A DNA stretch of 64,000 nt from Streptomyces sp. S.PNR 29 (GCF_030386795.1 NZ_JANUQM010000012.1:124001-188000); one strand, 5' to 3'. Shown: positions 19,801-27,229, counted from the first letter of the stretch. Notes: generated by a model from the sequence alone, not told the origin. A program made the numbers and translations.

Positions 19801-19839
19801 GGTCGTTCCGTCCTGGCCGGTGGTGGTCGCTGAGGTCAT
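16813..19839 (-). CDS. Fusion protein: APH-type kinase, M23-like domain, class III aminotransferase-fold phospho-lyase/aminotransferase
   Basis: A 1008-residue three-domain protein. Residues ~20-340 are an APH/hydroxylysine-kinase-like domain with the catalytic HQDLNDANV motif (D219). Residues ~385-570 look like a biotinyl/M23-like beta domain lacking an obvious HxH zinc site. Residues ~600-1005 are a class III PLP enzyme with the Schiff-base lysine K843 in TMGKPLGNG. In animals the same two activities, hydroxylysine kinase and phosphohydroxylysine or phosphoethanolamine phospho-lyase, are separate proteins. By inference this enzyme phosphorylates an amino alcohol and eliminates phosphate and ammonia to give an aldehyde. 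The ATG at 19839 is preferred; one 42 bp further upstream is possible. Confidence 0.85.
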   Translation of the reverse strand: MTSATTTGQDGTTIPGHTGQLPGPLLDHVLRQSFGLEGYVQHPLGGEIDQNVRITGDDGMRYFVRVTRAEPDSADVLWQNSLFQHLAATVPDLPVPRLVPTREGKFLAAVVHEGRTHVVRVMSWLEGRVLAELDDHPAALLRQLGEAAGRLSLGLSSVEPPVGLEPHDWDMRRAAEIVEASLHAVQDADKRESVRTIMGWYDDLLPAWDRLPRSVVHQDLNDANVLADADEDGVLRISGIVDLGDSLYSVRAAEVAIAAGYAMVRKADPLAAAAEVVAGFHSVLPLTAEELAAVYPLAAARLCMNAVTWTRRVAESDTPYGRTRMQHTWPAIAQVAEVCPDVAEATFRVACGLPPTREQRGLEEVLAEAARDGAPYAPAPQLLDLRPASDLYDEVDWHDARAVRASIDDVLDGRRRRGYVPHLSASLLLGGRRRPGADEPATVQVGGSLIVADAEEVSSPLSGVVEARGGAGMPLVLRHAVEGLEFWTCWWGLDDTPPVAATVPAGAPLGRACASEETDPLGSCVQVQVHRTARMATWPPPRVVPPSARQVWSHLSPDPARLLGFTESPAAVPTIDDVVSVRRRHIARSQRNYYRTPMNLVRGRDVWFHDEDGLAYLDSLNNVTHVGHAEPRVTAAATRQLRKLNTNSRFVYPQIASYVQKLVATLPDPLEVVFLVCTGSEANDLALRIARQVTGRQHIVNIDGAYHGNTGVVTGISPNRYKGPGGAGAPATTHEVVIPDRYRSTYGYDDADAGVKYARDAAAVIERITADGRPPAAFIAESLMGSGGNIVFPDGYLDGVFTAARRAGALCISDEVQVGVGRLGPWWGFELQGVVPDIVTMGKPLGNGHPLAAVVTTREIADAFDTGMKYFNTFGGNPVSCAIGEAVLDIVEQDGLRENAVSVGGYFAQSLRELQQRQPLIGDVRAAGLYLGVELVRNRTTKMPATEQAFMVTELMKERGVIVFPNGVHDNVLKIKPPMTFRREHVDLYVDVLDEVLSLPELRSAVQS

Positions 19840-19994
19840 CGGTGCGTTCTCTCTCTCGTCGTCAGGTCGCTCATCACTCACCGTGGGCCTGCGTCACGAC
19901 GCTCAGGGCGTGGCCGGTCCCCCGCCGCTACCCGTGCGGACCTTTGCCCGACGCTGTCAGCCGGCTCCCGGACGGTCCGATCGATTGCGGTTCT

Positions 19995-20420
19995 TGGGGG
20001 GCGCCGGGCAGGGCTGCCGCGGCTGTGTCTCGGTCGCTTCTCGGGCTGCGCGGACCTCGGCCAAGTCGACGAGCGACAGGTCCAGGGCGGACTCCCCGGT
20101 TTGGTACTTCCCCTCGATGCGCCACTCCGACGGCCGCAGGGGCCCGGTCCAGGACGCGCTTCAACACCTGGGGCCAGTCGGCGATCAGGTCCGAGGCGGG
20201 CGGTCCGGCAAAAGGGGAGCGCTCATCGAGACCGGGCATCAGCTCACGCGGCGGCGGTTATGACGTCCCAGGCGACCCTCGCCTTGAGCTCGGCGTAGTC
20301 TCTGGGGGCGTCCTGGGTGATCTCGCTCCCGCTCCGCCTGGCGAACCGCTGATACTGACCCGAGGAACGCGGCGCCCTCAGCAGCGCCTGCTCAAGGTGG
20401 CGGACTGGGGATCAGGTGCC
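19995..20420 (-). pseudogene. Possible frame-broken relic of unknown gene
   Basis: Between the left pucR repeat and the fusion gene the minus strand has three protein-like pieces without proper starts: 'YQRFARRSGSEITQDAPRDY' then 'AELKARVAWDVIT' (20400-20265), 'SDLIADWPQVLKRVL' (about 20195-20150), and in another frame 'SEWRIEGKYQTGESALDLSL' (about 20145-20080). Codon bias suggests former coding sequence, but I do not recognise a family. It may be a remnant of a gene that once led the minus-strand operon. Confidence 0.3.
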
Positions 20421-20469
20421 TAACGGAAGTGCCATTGGCTGCTCCAAGTGCGTGGTCATGTCACGAGCT

Positions 20470-20612
20470 CTCTCCAGCCCGAGGTGATGCGTCAGATGAA
20501 ACACCGCGGAGAATCCGGCAACAAGGGACGCGAGGCCGCGACATCGACCCCGTATTTTGTGCCTGTGCACAATCTCTGTCAGGGAGCCCCAGCGGCATGT
20601 CAGCGGCATTAC
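20470..20612 (-). repeat. Left copy of inverted leader repeat flanking pucR
   Basis: Read on the minus strand, this sequence matches 22088-22230 on the plus strand at about 90% over the central ~100 bp, counted by eye. It lies just upstream of the PucR gene but points away from it, toward the fusion-gene operon. It contains the palindrome TTGTGC-N4-GCACAA at 20557-20572. In this copy the minus-strand frame ('LTEIVHRHKIRGRCRGL') is open through the repeat; in the right copy a 1-nt deletion breaks it. Confidence 0.8.
20557..20572. promoter_or_regulatory. Candidate PucR operator (left)
   Basis: TTGTGCCTGTGCACAA is a 6-bp perfect inverted repeat with a 4-nt spacer. It lies about 97 bp upstream of the pucR start, inside the inverted leader repeat, and an identical arm-and-spacing site occurs at 22120-22135. 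The duplication next to a regulator gene suggests its own binding site. Confidence 0.55.
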
Positions 20613-20668
20613 CCGGAGACGGCCCCGGATCCGTCCGGTGACGGCTGTCGCCGGGAGAGGCGGTCCTC

Positions 20669-21886
20669 GTGAGCGGCCCGGGGCGCCGTCAGGGCGGGGC
20701 TCGCCACGACGCCGTGCAGGCGATCGCGCGCCGGCTCCTCGAGGAACGACTCGACGAACTGACCTCTCGTGCTCTCGAACAACTGGAGGCCGAGGAGCCC
20801 GCCTACGCGTCGGCGGACTGGGACCCGGTCCAGAAACGGGAGGGGATGCGACGAACCCTCGAACTCGCCCTGACCCGGCTGGCCGGCGGTCCCGTGCCCC
20901 GGACGGTCTCGCGCGCCACCGAGGACGTGGGACGCGAGCGAGCGGAGCAGGCGTTCCCCCTGACCGCTCTGATGCACTCCTTCCAGCTGGACCTGAGGAC
21001 CCTGTGGGAGGCCGTGCTGGCAGAGGGGCGGGCACGGGGCATCAGCGCCGATCCCGACTTCCTCGACGGGCTGATCCGCGTCTGGGAGGCGACGGACGCC
21101 AACAGCGTCGAGGTCGTCGACGCCTACCGCCGCACCGAGCGCGACCTGGCGAGCCGTCGTACGGAGGTGCGCAACCGCGCCTTCAGCCGCCTCGTCCTGG
21201 AAGGGGAGCAGGATCCCTCCACCGTCGCCGAGGCCTCCACGTTGCTGGGCTTCTCCGAGAACGTCGCCCTGACCGTGGTCGTGGTCGAATCCGTTCCTAC
21301 CGGGGACCCGTCTGTGTCCCAGGTCGACGATGCGCTGCGTCGGGGCGGCCTGGTACGTCACTTCGGATGGATGGGTGACGAGCTCCTCGGCATCATCGGT
21401 CACGGACGGCGCGATGAAGAGGCCATGCTTGCCATGCTGCGGCCGTTCGCCCCGTGGCGCTGCGGCGTCGCGGAAGTCCCCGGCCTGGCGCTGACGGCGC
21501 GGGGCATCCGGTTCGCACGTGCCGCGATCCGCAGCTCCGCGCAGCCCGGAGTGCGGCACGTGGAGGACCACTGGATCGGGGCGATCATGTCGGCGCAGGA
21601 GGAGCTCACCGGTGCGATGGCCACCGGCGTGCTGCGCCCCCTGCTCGAGCTGCGCGACAGCGACAGCATCGTCGAGACCCTGCGCTGGTACTTCGACCTG
21701 GGCTCGGTCGCCGAGGTGGCCGCACGCACCTACCGGCACCGGAACACGGTGGGAAATCGCCTGCAGGCCGCGGAAGAGGCGACCGGGCTGAAGCTGTCCC
21801 GACCGAACGACGCCGCCCGGCTGGTCCTCGCCCTGGCTTGGCTGGAGACGGACGCGGGCGCCCGCTTCCGGGCGACGATGTCCTGA
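20669..21886 (+). CDS. PucR-family transcriptional regulator
   Basis: A 405-residue regulator. The N-terminal ~170 residues are helical ('DAVQAIARRLLEERLDELTSRAL'), the middle is a GGDEF-like alpha/beta sensory region, and the C-terminal PucR HTH is 'FDLGSVAEVAARTYRHRNTV' followed by 'NRLQAAEEATGLKLSRP'. The GTG at 20669 follows CGGGAGAGG. Family members usually activate amino acid, purine or amine catabolic operons in response to the substrate. It sits between two outward operons that share a leader repeat, so it is the obvious candidate regulator of both. Confidence 0.92.
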   Translation: MSGPGRRQGGARHDAVQAIARRLLEERLDELTSRALEQLEAEEPAYASADWDPVQKREGMRRTLELALTRLAGGPVPRTVSRATEDVGRERAEQAFPLTALMHSFQLDLRTLWEAVLAEGRARGISADPDFLDGLIRVWEATDANSVEVVDAYRRTERDLASRRTEVRNRAFSRLVLEGEQDPSTVAEASTLLGFSENVALTVVVVESVPTGDPSVSQVDDALRRGGLVRHFGWMGDELLGIIGHGRRDEEAMLAMLRPFAPWRCGVAEVPGLALTARGIRFARAAIRSSAQPGVRHVEDHWIGAIMSAQEELTGAMATGVLRPLLELRDSDSIVETLRWYFDLGSVAEVAARTYRHRNTVGNRLQAAEEATGLKLSRPNDAARLVLALAWLETDAGARFRATMS

Positions 21887-22087
21887 TCCACCGATCGCTG
21901 ACGGGGCGAGGCAACCGGCCGGGCCGCGACCGGGAGAGCTGGAGCCGAAGCGTGGCGGTCAGAGGCCACATGCCCTTCATGAGGACGGCAGCCTTGGCGG
22001 CCGACAGCCCGGTCACGCCGCCGGGCAGCGGCGCCGAGGGGCCGCAGTCCGGAGCCGCTCGCGGTGCCTCTCAGAGACCATGCTGTT

Positions 22088-22230
22088 CGAGCGGAACTGC
22101 AGGGGACCCCTGACGGAAATTGTGCACAGGCACAAAATGCGCGGTCGATCTCGCGGCCTCACGTCCCTTGTCGCCGGATTCTCCGCAGTGCTTCACTGAC
22201 GCATCGCCTCAAGCCGGACAGAGGCTCATC
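22088..22230 (+). repeat. Right copy of inverted leader repeat flanking pucR
   Basis: This plus-strand copy matches the minus-strand copy at 20470-20612 and points toward the HAD/oxidase operon. The shared core runs from TGACRGARATTGTGCACAGG through a GCCGGATTCTCCGC block to TGACGCATC. It contains TTGTGC-ACAG-GCACAA at 22120-22135. The rest of the 595-bp space between pucR and the HAD gene shows no convincing gene. Confidence 0.8.
22120..22135. promoter_or_regulatory. Candidate PucR operator (right)
   Basis: TTGTGCACAGGCACAA has the same arms and 4-nt spacing as the site at 20557-20572. It lies about 345 bp upstream of the HAD gene start, so the transcript probably has a long leader. Confidence 0.55.
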
Positions 22231-22481
22231 GCATCGGAGCAGCAAGGATGCTGCCGCCGACTACCTGATCAGCATTCGCCGTCCCCGTCGTGTCCGGGGG
22301 CTCGTCCTCCAGCGGCGGCCCCTCGGGCACCTCCTCAGCCCCCAGGCCCCCTCAACAGGTCGCCACCCCAACGCCTCGGCAGCCTCCTGAACTTCCGATG
22401 CGGCCGACCTGGCCGCACTCGACGAGATCGTGACTCCCGGTAAGCGGAATATCCCATATGCCCGGAAAGGGGTTTAATATC

Positions 22482-23165
22482 ATGCGCCAGATCGTCACCT
22501 TCGATGCCTACGGCACCCTGGTCGACTTCCAGCTCGGCCCCACCACCCTGAAAGTCCTGGCCGACCGGCTGGACCTGGACCGTCTGAACGTCGACGAGTT
22601 CCTCGACGACTTCCGCATCATGCGGTTCCACGCCGTCCTGGAGGCATACCGCCCCTTCCGCGAGCTGCTGCCCGTCAGCCTGGAGACAGCGATGCGTCTG
22701 CACGGCCTGGAGTACCGGCAGTCCGACGGCGAGGCCCTGGTCGCGGCCGTGCCCACCTTCGGCCCCCACCCCGAGGTCCCGGCCGCCCTGCGGGCGCTGA
22801 AGTCCCGGTACGAGATCGCCATCATCTCCAACACGGACGACGACCTCATCGCCCAGAACCTGGCCAACATGGGCGTCGAGTTCGACCATGTCATCACCGC
22901 CCAGCAGGCCAAGGCGTACAAGCCGTCCCGGCAGACCTTCGAGTACGCCTTCCAGACCATGGACATCGACCCCGCCCAGGTCATCCACGTCGCCCAGGGC
23001 TGGGAGTACGACCTCATCCCCACCCGCGACCTCGGCCTCGCTCGCCGCGTGTGGATCAACCGCTACGGCCACAACGGCTCCATCGGCGCCCGCGGCAGCG
23101 CCGACTACCAGCCCTTCGACGAGCTGCCCGACCTGTCCGGCCTGCCGGCCCTGCTCGGCTGCTGA
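22482..23165 (+). CDS. HAD-superfamily hydrolase, haloacid dehalogenase type II family
   Basis: A 227-residue HAD type II protein. Motif I is the nucleophile region TFDAYGTLVD, motif II is ISNTDDD, motif III is AYKPSRQTF, and the acidic region is 'HVAQGWEYDLIPTRDLGL'. The ATG at 22482 is preferred to one 24 bp upstream because GAAAGGGG is suitably placed. Type II enzymes hydrolyse 2-haloacids, but many relatives act on phosphate esters. In this locus it may process a phosphorylated or substituted intermediate. Its stop overlaps the presumed start of the oxidase gene. Confidence 0.85.
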   Translation: MRQIVTFDAYGTLVDFQLGPTTLKVLADRLDLDRLNVDEFLDDFRIMRFHAVLEAYRPFRELLPVSLETAMRLHGLEYRQSDGEALVAAVPTFGPHPEVPAALRALKSRYEIAIISNTDDDLIAQNLANMGVEFDHVITAQQAKAYKPSRQTFEYAFQTMDIDPAQVIHVAQGWEYDLIPTRDLGLARRVWINRYGHNGSIGARGSADYQPFDELPDLSGLPALLGC

Positions 23166-24436
23166 AGCCGGGACTAGACACAGCTCCTGCCTTCCCCGAC
23201 CGGACCGGCAAGCCCCTGCCCGAGCAGGCGGACCTGGTGGTCATCGGTGGCGGCCTCACCGGCCTGTCCACCGCCTACCACGCGGCACTCAAGGGCGCCC
23301 ACGTCGTCCTCGTGGAGAAGGACAAGGTCGGCTCCGGCGCCTCCGGGCGCAACGGCAGCATGTGCACCCAGGGCATCACCATCAGCCCCGCCGAGGCGCG
23401 CAAGCGCTACGGGCAGCCGCGGGCCCGGGAACTGTACGACGCCTTCCGCGAGGCGGTGACCGTGGTGGAGGAGCTGACGGTCAAGGAGCAGATCGACTGC
23501 GACTTCCACCGCGTAGGGCGTCTGGGCGTCGCGTTCAAGCCGCAGCACTTCGAGAGCATGCGGGCCAAGCAGCGCGACCTGGCCGACAACTTCGGCCACG
23601 ACACCACGCTGCTGAGCAAGAGCGATCTGCGTGCTGAGCTGGGCTCCGACTACTACCACGGAGCCCTGCTCGACCCGCTCAGCGCGCACCTTCACGTCGG
23701 CAAATACGTCCATGGCCTGGCCGAGGCCGCCGAACGCGCCGGGGCTCAGATCCACGAACGCAACGCCGCCACCGCGCTGCACCGCCTCCCCGAGGGCGGT
23801 TTCCTCGTCGAGACCCTGCACGGCACCATCCGCGCCACGCAGGTCATGGCGGCCACCGACGCCTACACCGACAAGGCCATGCCCTGGTTCCGCAAGCGGC
23901 TGATCAACGTCGGCAGCTTCGTCATCGTCACCGAGCCACTGGGCGAGGAGCGGGCCCGGCAGCTCATCCCCAACAACCGCGTGGTCGTGTCCTCCAAGAA
24001 CATCGCCCACTACATTCGCATCACCCCGGACAACCGCCTGGCCTTCGGCGGCCGGGCCCGCTTCGCCCCCTCAGACCCCGCCTCGGACATCAAGAGCGGT
24101 GACGTTTTGAGGCGGGAGATGACCGAGATCTTCCCGCAGATGGCCGGGGTGAAGATCGACTACGTATGGGGCGGCATGGTCGGCTTCTCCTACGACCGCG
24201 TTCCGCACGCGGGCGAGGTCAACGGCCTCTACTACTCCATGGGTTACTGCGGTCACGGCGTCCAGATGGCCACCTACATGGGTCGCGCCATGGCCGAGGT
24301 CATGGACGGCCACCCGGAGGCCAACCCCATGCGCGGCTTCGGCTTCCCCAAGGTTCCGGTGCCGTTCTACAACGGCACCGCCTGGTTCCTGCCCTTCGCC
24401 GGGGCGTACTACAAGGCCAAGGACCGGCTGCGCTGA
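23162..24436 (+). CDS. FAD-dependent oxidoreductase, DAO / gamma-glutamylputrescine-oxidase-like
   Basis: About 424 residues of the DAO family. The FAD motif DLVVIGGGLTGLSTAYHAAL is near residue 23, followed by VEKDKVGSGASGRNGSM, typical of PuuB-like amine oxidases. The C-terminal signature is MGYCGHGVQMATYMG. No ATG, GTG or TTG lies where expected. Reading frames allow a CTG at 23159 or 23162 overlapping the HAD stop (CTGA), or a GTG at 23051 deep in the HAD gene. I chose 23162 as translationally coupled. It likely oxidises an amine or amino acid in the same pathway as the fusion protein. Confidence 0.83.
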   Translation: MKPGLDTAPAFPDRTGKPLPEQADLVVIGGGLTGLSTAYHAALKGAHVVLVEKDKVGSGASGRNGSMCTQGITISPAEARKRYGQPRARELYDAFREAVTVVEELTVKEQIDCDFHRVGRLGVAFKPQHFESMRAKQRDLADNFGHDTTLLSKSDLRAELGSDYYHGALLDPLSAHLHVGKYVHGLAEAAERAGAQIHERNAATALHRLPEGGFLVETLHGTIRATQVMAATDAYTDKAMPWFRKRLINVGSFVIVTEPLGEERARQLIPNNRVVVSSKNIAHYIRITPDNRLAFGGRARFAPSDPASDIKSGDVLRREMTEIFPQMAGVKIDYVWGGMVGFSYDRVPHAGEVNGLYYSMGYCGHGVQMATYMGRAMAEVMDGHPEANPMRGFGFPKVPVPFYNGTAWFLPFAGAYYKAKDRLR

Positions 24437-24455
24437 CCCTCTCGCCACATCCACG

Positions 24456-25634
24456 CTAGCGCCGCACCCGTGGCATCCCCAGGCCGATCCAGGCGATGAT
24501 CTCCCGCTGGATCTCGTTGTTGCCGCCGCCGAAGGTGAAGATCACCGCCGAGCGGTAGCCGCGTTCCAGTTCCCCGTGCAGGACGGCGCCGGCCGAGCCC
24601 TCCTTGAGCGCGCCACCCGCGGCGACGACCTCCATGAGCCAGGCGTAGGCGTCGCGGCGTGCCTCCGAGCCGTACACCTTGACGGCTGAGGCGTCCTGCG
24701 GGGTGAGGGTGCCGTCCTGGACGGCACTGACCATCTGCCAATTGAGGAGTTTCAGCGCCTCCAGTCGCGTGTGCGTACGGGCGAGGAGGCGACGCACCCA
24801 CGCCAGGTCCACGACACGGCGGCCGTCGGCGAGCTTGGTCTCCCCCGCCCAGCGCTGGACGTCGTGCAGGGCGCGGATCGCCATCGTGCCGTGGGCGGCG
24901 AGGGTGACGCGCTCGTGATTGAGCTGGTTGGTGATCAGCCGCCAGCCCTGATTCTCCGCGCCGACCCGGTGGGAGACGGGGACGCGGACGTTCTCGTAGT
25001 AGCTGGCCGTGGTGTCGTGCCCGGCGAGGGTGCGGATGACGGTGCACGAGTAGCCGGGGTCCGTGGTCGGCACCAGCAGCATGGTGATGCCCTTGTGGGG
25101 CGGGGCGTCGGGGTCGGTGCGGACCGCCAGCCAGACCCAGTCCGCGGTGTCGCCGTTGGTCGTCCAGATCTTCTGCCCGTTGACGACGTACGTGTCGCCG
25201 TCCCGGACGGCCCGGGTCTTCAGCGACGCCAGGTCGGTGCCCGCGTCGGGCTCGCTGTAGCCGATGGCGAAGTCGATCTCGCCGGAGAGGATCCTCGGCA
25301 GGAAGTACGCCTTCTGCTCGTCGGTGCCGAACTGCATGATCGTCGGGCCGACGGTGTTCAGCGCCATCAGGGGCAGCGGGACGCCGGCCTGGGCGGCCTC
25401 GTCGAAGAAGACGAACTGCTCCATCGCCGTCAGGCCGCGCCCGCCGTACTCCCTGGGCCAGCCCACACCGAGCCAGCCGTCCGCGCCGAGCCGCCGGACG
25501 GTCTCGCGGTAGAACCGCTTCTGGGCGGCCGGGTCGGCATGCCGGGTGTAGGCGTGATCCGGCACCAACTCGGCGAAATAGGCGCGCAGTTCGCTGCGCA
25601 GCCGCTGCTGCTCGGGCGTGTGGGCGAGATGCAC
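24456..25634 (-). CDS. Acyl-CoA dehydrogenase
   Basis: A 392-residue FAD acyl-CoA dehydrogenase. Features are 'GYSEPDAGTDLASLKTRAVR' (FAD/substrate loop), 'GQKIWTTNGDTADWVWLAVR', and the C-terminal 'FTFGGGNNEIQREIIAWIGL'. GGAGGCGCC precedes the GTG at 25634. It resembles the FadE enzymes of steroid side-chain and cyclic acyl-CoA catabolism more than medium-chain enzymes. A KstR-like motif lies 44 bp upstream. It is convergent with the oxidase gene, 19 bp apart, and probably monocistronic here. Confidence 0.9.
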   Translation of the reverse strand: MHLAHTPEQQRLRSELRAYFAELVPDHAYTRHADPAAQKRFYRETVRRLGADGWLGVGWPREYGGRGLTAMEQFVFFDEAAQAGVPLPLMALNTVGPTIMQFGTDEQKAYFLPRILSGEIDFAIGYSEPDAGTDLASLKTRAVRDGDTYVVNGQKIWTTNGDTADWVWLAVRTDPDAPPHKGITMLLVPTTDPGYSCTVIRTLAGHDTTASYYENVRVPVSHRVGAENQGWRLITNQLNHERVTLAAHGTMAIRALHDVQRWAGETKLADGRRVVDLAWVRRLLARTHTRLEALKLLNWQMVSAVQDGTLTPQDASAVKVYGSEARRDAYAWLMEVVAAGGALKEGSAGAVLHGELERGYRSAVIFTFGGGNNEIQREIIAWIGLGMPRVRR

Positions 25635-25677
25635 GGCGCCTCCAGGCTCCCCAGGCCGGTCCTGACGGCGCACACCG

Positions 25678-25691
25678 TAGAACGTGTTTCA
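25678..25691. promoter_or_regulatory. KstR-like operator
   Basis: TAGAACGTGTTTCA matches TNNAACNNGTTNNA, the consensus of the TetR regulator KstR for cholesterol catabolism genes. It lies 44 bp before the acyl-CoA dehydrogenase start. The motif is short, so chance is possible. Confidence 0.45.
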
Positions 25692-25741
25692 GAAATTGGG
25701 AATGGCGGTGCCGCACCGAATGCGGCGCCCGGAAGACTTCG

Positions 25742-25776
25742 GCCGGGTCCTCGGAACAGCTCTCCGAGGGCCCGGC
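25742..25776 (-). terminator. Strong hairpin downstream of the copper-binding protein gene
   Basis: Arms GCCGGGTCCTCGGA and TCCGAGGGCCCGGC pair at 13 of 14 positions around a 7-nt loop. The hairpin lies 80 bp after the stop of the minus-strand Cys-rich gene and upstream of the acyl-CoA dehydrogenase, so it should insulate the two. Confidence 0.65.
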
Positions 25777-25855
25777 TCAATGGGCGTCCGACCGCATGCA
25801 CGTCAGGCCGAGGGCCGGCTCAGCGGAGCCGCCCCGGCCCGCACCGCTCCCCGCC

Positions 25856-26230
25856 TCAGCTCAGTGTGGCGAGGAAATCCGTGCATGCCCTGGCGCAGGC
25901 ACGGCAGGCAGCGGCGCTGTCCTCCGCGCCGGGCTGGCTGTCGAAGACGTGGGCGCTCTCCAGACACACCGTCCGGCACCACTCCAGCTGCACCCGGATG
26001 GCCGCCTCGTCCACCTGGTTCTGCTCGGACAGCACACGGCAGGTCGCGTCGCACACCTCCGCGCACATGATGCCCTTGCGTCGTACGAGTTCCTGGTTCT
26101 CTGTCCCGTCCGGGTCCACGAGGCTCGCGCGCAGTGCGCACGCCCGCGCGCACTCAGTACACGCCTGCGCACACGCGAAGCGATCCTCCAGGAACCGGAA
26201 GAGCTCCTGTTGGGATGTCGTCGATGTCAC
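25856..26230 (-). CDS. Four-helix-bundle copper-binding protein (DUF326/Csp-like)
   Basis: A 124-residue protein with 12 cysteines arranged on helices: CAQACTECARAC, MCAEVCDATC, WCRTVC and CRACARAC. This is the pattern of cytosolic copper-storage proteins (Csp) and their DUF326 relatives, in which thiolates line the bundle core and bind Cu(I). The GTG at 26230 directly precedes the first helix. There is no signal peptide, so the store is cytoplasmic. Its nearness to a cytochrome oxidase cluster 3 kb away may be meaningful for copper supply, but this is only inference. Confidence 0.85.
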   Translation of the reverse strand: MTSTTSQQELFRFLEDRFACAQACTECARACALRASLVDPDGTENQELVRRKGIMCAEVCDATCRVLSEQNQVDEAAIRVQLEWCRTVCLESAHVFDSQPGAEDSAAACRACARACTDFLATLS

Positions 26231-26352
26231 ACCACGCGGGTTGCCGCAGCCGATCGCGTCAAACCCGGAGTTCCCAGGGGTTTGCGCCGTTTTTCCAGGC
26301 CCGGCACCGGGCACCCGGCAAGCCTCCGGACGCGACTACGGAGGTGAGTGAC

Positions 26353-26757
26353 GTGCCCGGACGAGAAGAGCTGCCGTCCACGCTGGAGCGGTCCCCGAGG
26401 GACGCCCAGCGCACCTGGATCAAGGCGCACGACTCCGCCGTGGACCAGTACGGCGAGGGTGAGCGGGCGCACCGGGTGGCGTTCGGCGCGCTCAAGCACA
26501 AGTACGAGAAGGTCGGCGACCACTGGGAGCGCAAGGAGGGCGGCCGCAAGGGCCCCTCCGACCCGCAGGCCGCCCGGCCTCGCCGGCAGCGCGACCGCAC
26601 CGGCGAGGGCGTCGACGAGAACGCCTCCAAGGAGCACCTGTACGACATCGCGAAGCGGCTCGGTGTAGAGGGCCGGTCGCGGATGTCGAAGCCGGAGCTG
26701 CTCGGGGCGATCCGCAAGGCGAACCGTTCGCAGACTCGATCGGCCCGGTCCAGGTGA
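26353..26757 (+). CDS. ChaB-family protein with C-terminal Rho-N/SAP-like motif
   Basis: A 134-residue protein. The N-terminal ChaB domain is 'LPSTLERSPRDAQRTWIKAH' to 'HRVAFGALKHKYEK', and a basic linker leads to 'SKEHLYDIAKRLGVEGRSRM' plus SKPELLGAIRKA, a helix-extended-loop-helix of the Rho-N type seen in nucleic-acid-binding proteins. GGAGGTGA lies 5 bp before the GTG at 26353. ChaB was named as a cation-transport regulator in E. coli, but no chaA is present here. The role in actinobacteria is unclear. Confidence 0.85.
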   Translation: MPGREELPSTLERSPRDAQRTWIKAHDSAVDQYGEGERAHRVAFGALKHKYEKVGDHWERKEGGRKGPSDPQAARPRRQRDRTGEGVDENASKEHLYDIAKRLGVEGRSRMSKPELLGAIRKANRSQTRSARSR

Positions 26758-26794
26758 GCCGGTTCGTGGCCGACGCCCGGGGTACTCGCGCGCC

Positions 26795-27160
26795 ATGAGT
26801 ACCGCATGGATGGAGATGGCCGCGGGCCGGGGCGCCCTGGGCGTCGGGCTGGCCGTGGCGGGTGTGGTGGTCGTGGCCCTGCTGATCGGCGCCTTCTTCC
26901 TGGGCAGCCGCATCAGGCGCCGCGAACCCGGCCCGCCGGACCCCGCGTCGCAGCCGCGGGTGCCCGAGTCAGGCCCCGTTCGCGAGACCCACGAGAACCG
27001 CGAGCCCGACGAGGTGCCGAGAAGCGACCACCGGGTGCTGCCGCACGAGCAGCCGGCCCACGGCAACGTGCCGAGCCGGTCCGCGCCGCACCGTGAGCGG
27101 CCGCGCTGGAACGAGGGCAGCAGCGGCTCCTTCGGCAGCGGCGGACCGGGCGGCCGCTGA
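26795..27160 (+). CDS. Single-pass membrane protein, DUF6479-like
   Basis: A 121-residue protein with one N-terminal membrane helix (GVGLAVAGVVVVALLIGAFF, residues ~16-35) and a long charged, disordered cytoplasmic tail. The tail holds 'PRVPESGPVRETHENREPDE' and ends RWNEGSSGSFGSGGPGGR, which I recognise as the DUF6479 pattern common in Streptomyces. No function is known. It lies 37 bp after the ChaB gene on the same strand and may be cotranscribed. Confidence 0.72.
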   Translation: MSTAWMEMAAGRGALGVGLAVAGVVVVALLIGAFFLGSRIRRREPGPPDPASQPRVPESGPVRETHENREPDEVPRSDHRVLPHEQPAHGNVPSRSAPHRERPRWNEGSSGSFGSGGPGGR

Positions 27161-27229
27161 CCGGCACACCCGTTCCGGGCCGCCGTACCGAGGCCCGCAC
27201 AGGCCGTCGTACCGAGGGAAGTGAGAACC

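Noticed and set aside
20470..22230. Terminal inverted repeats of a transposon carrying pucR
   Set aside because: No transposase lies between the repeats, no target-site duplication was seen, and each repeat sits where a promoter of an outward operon is expected.
22088..22460. Riboswitch in the long leader before the HAD gene
   Set aside because: I could not match the leader to a known riboswitch class by eye; only the repeat and palindrome can be supported.
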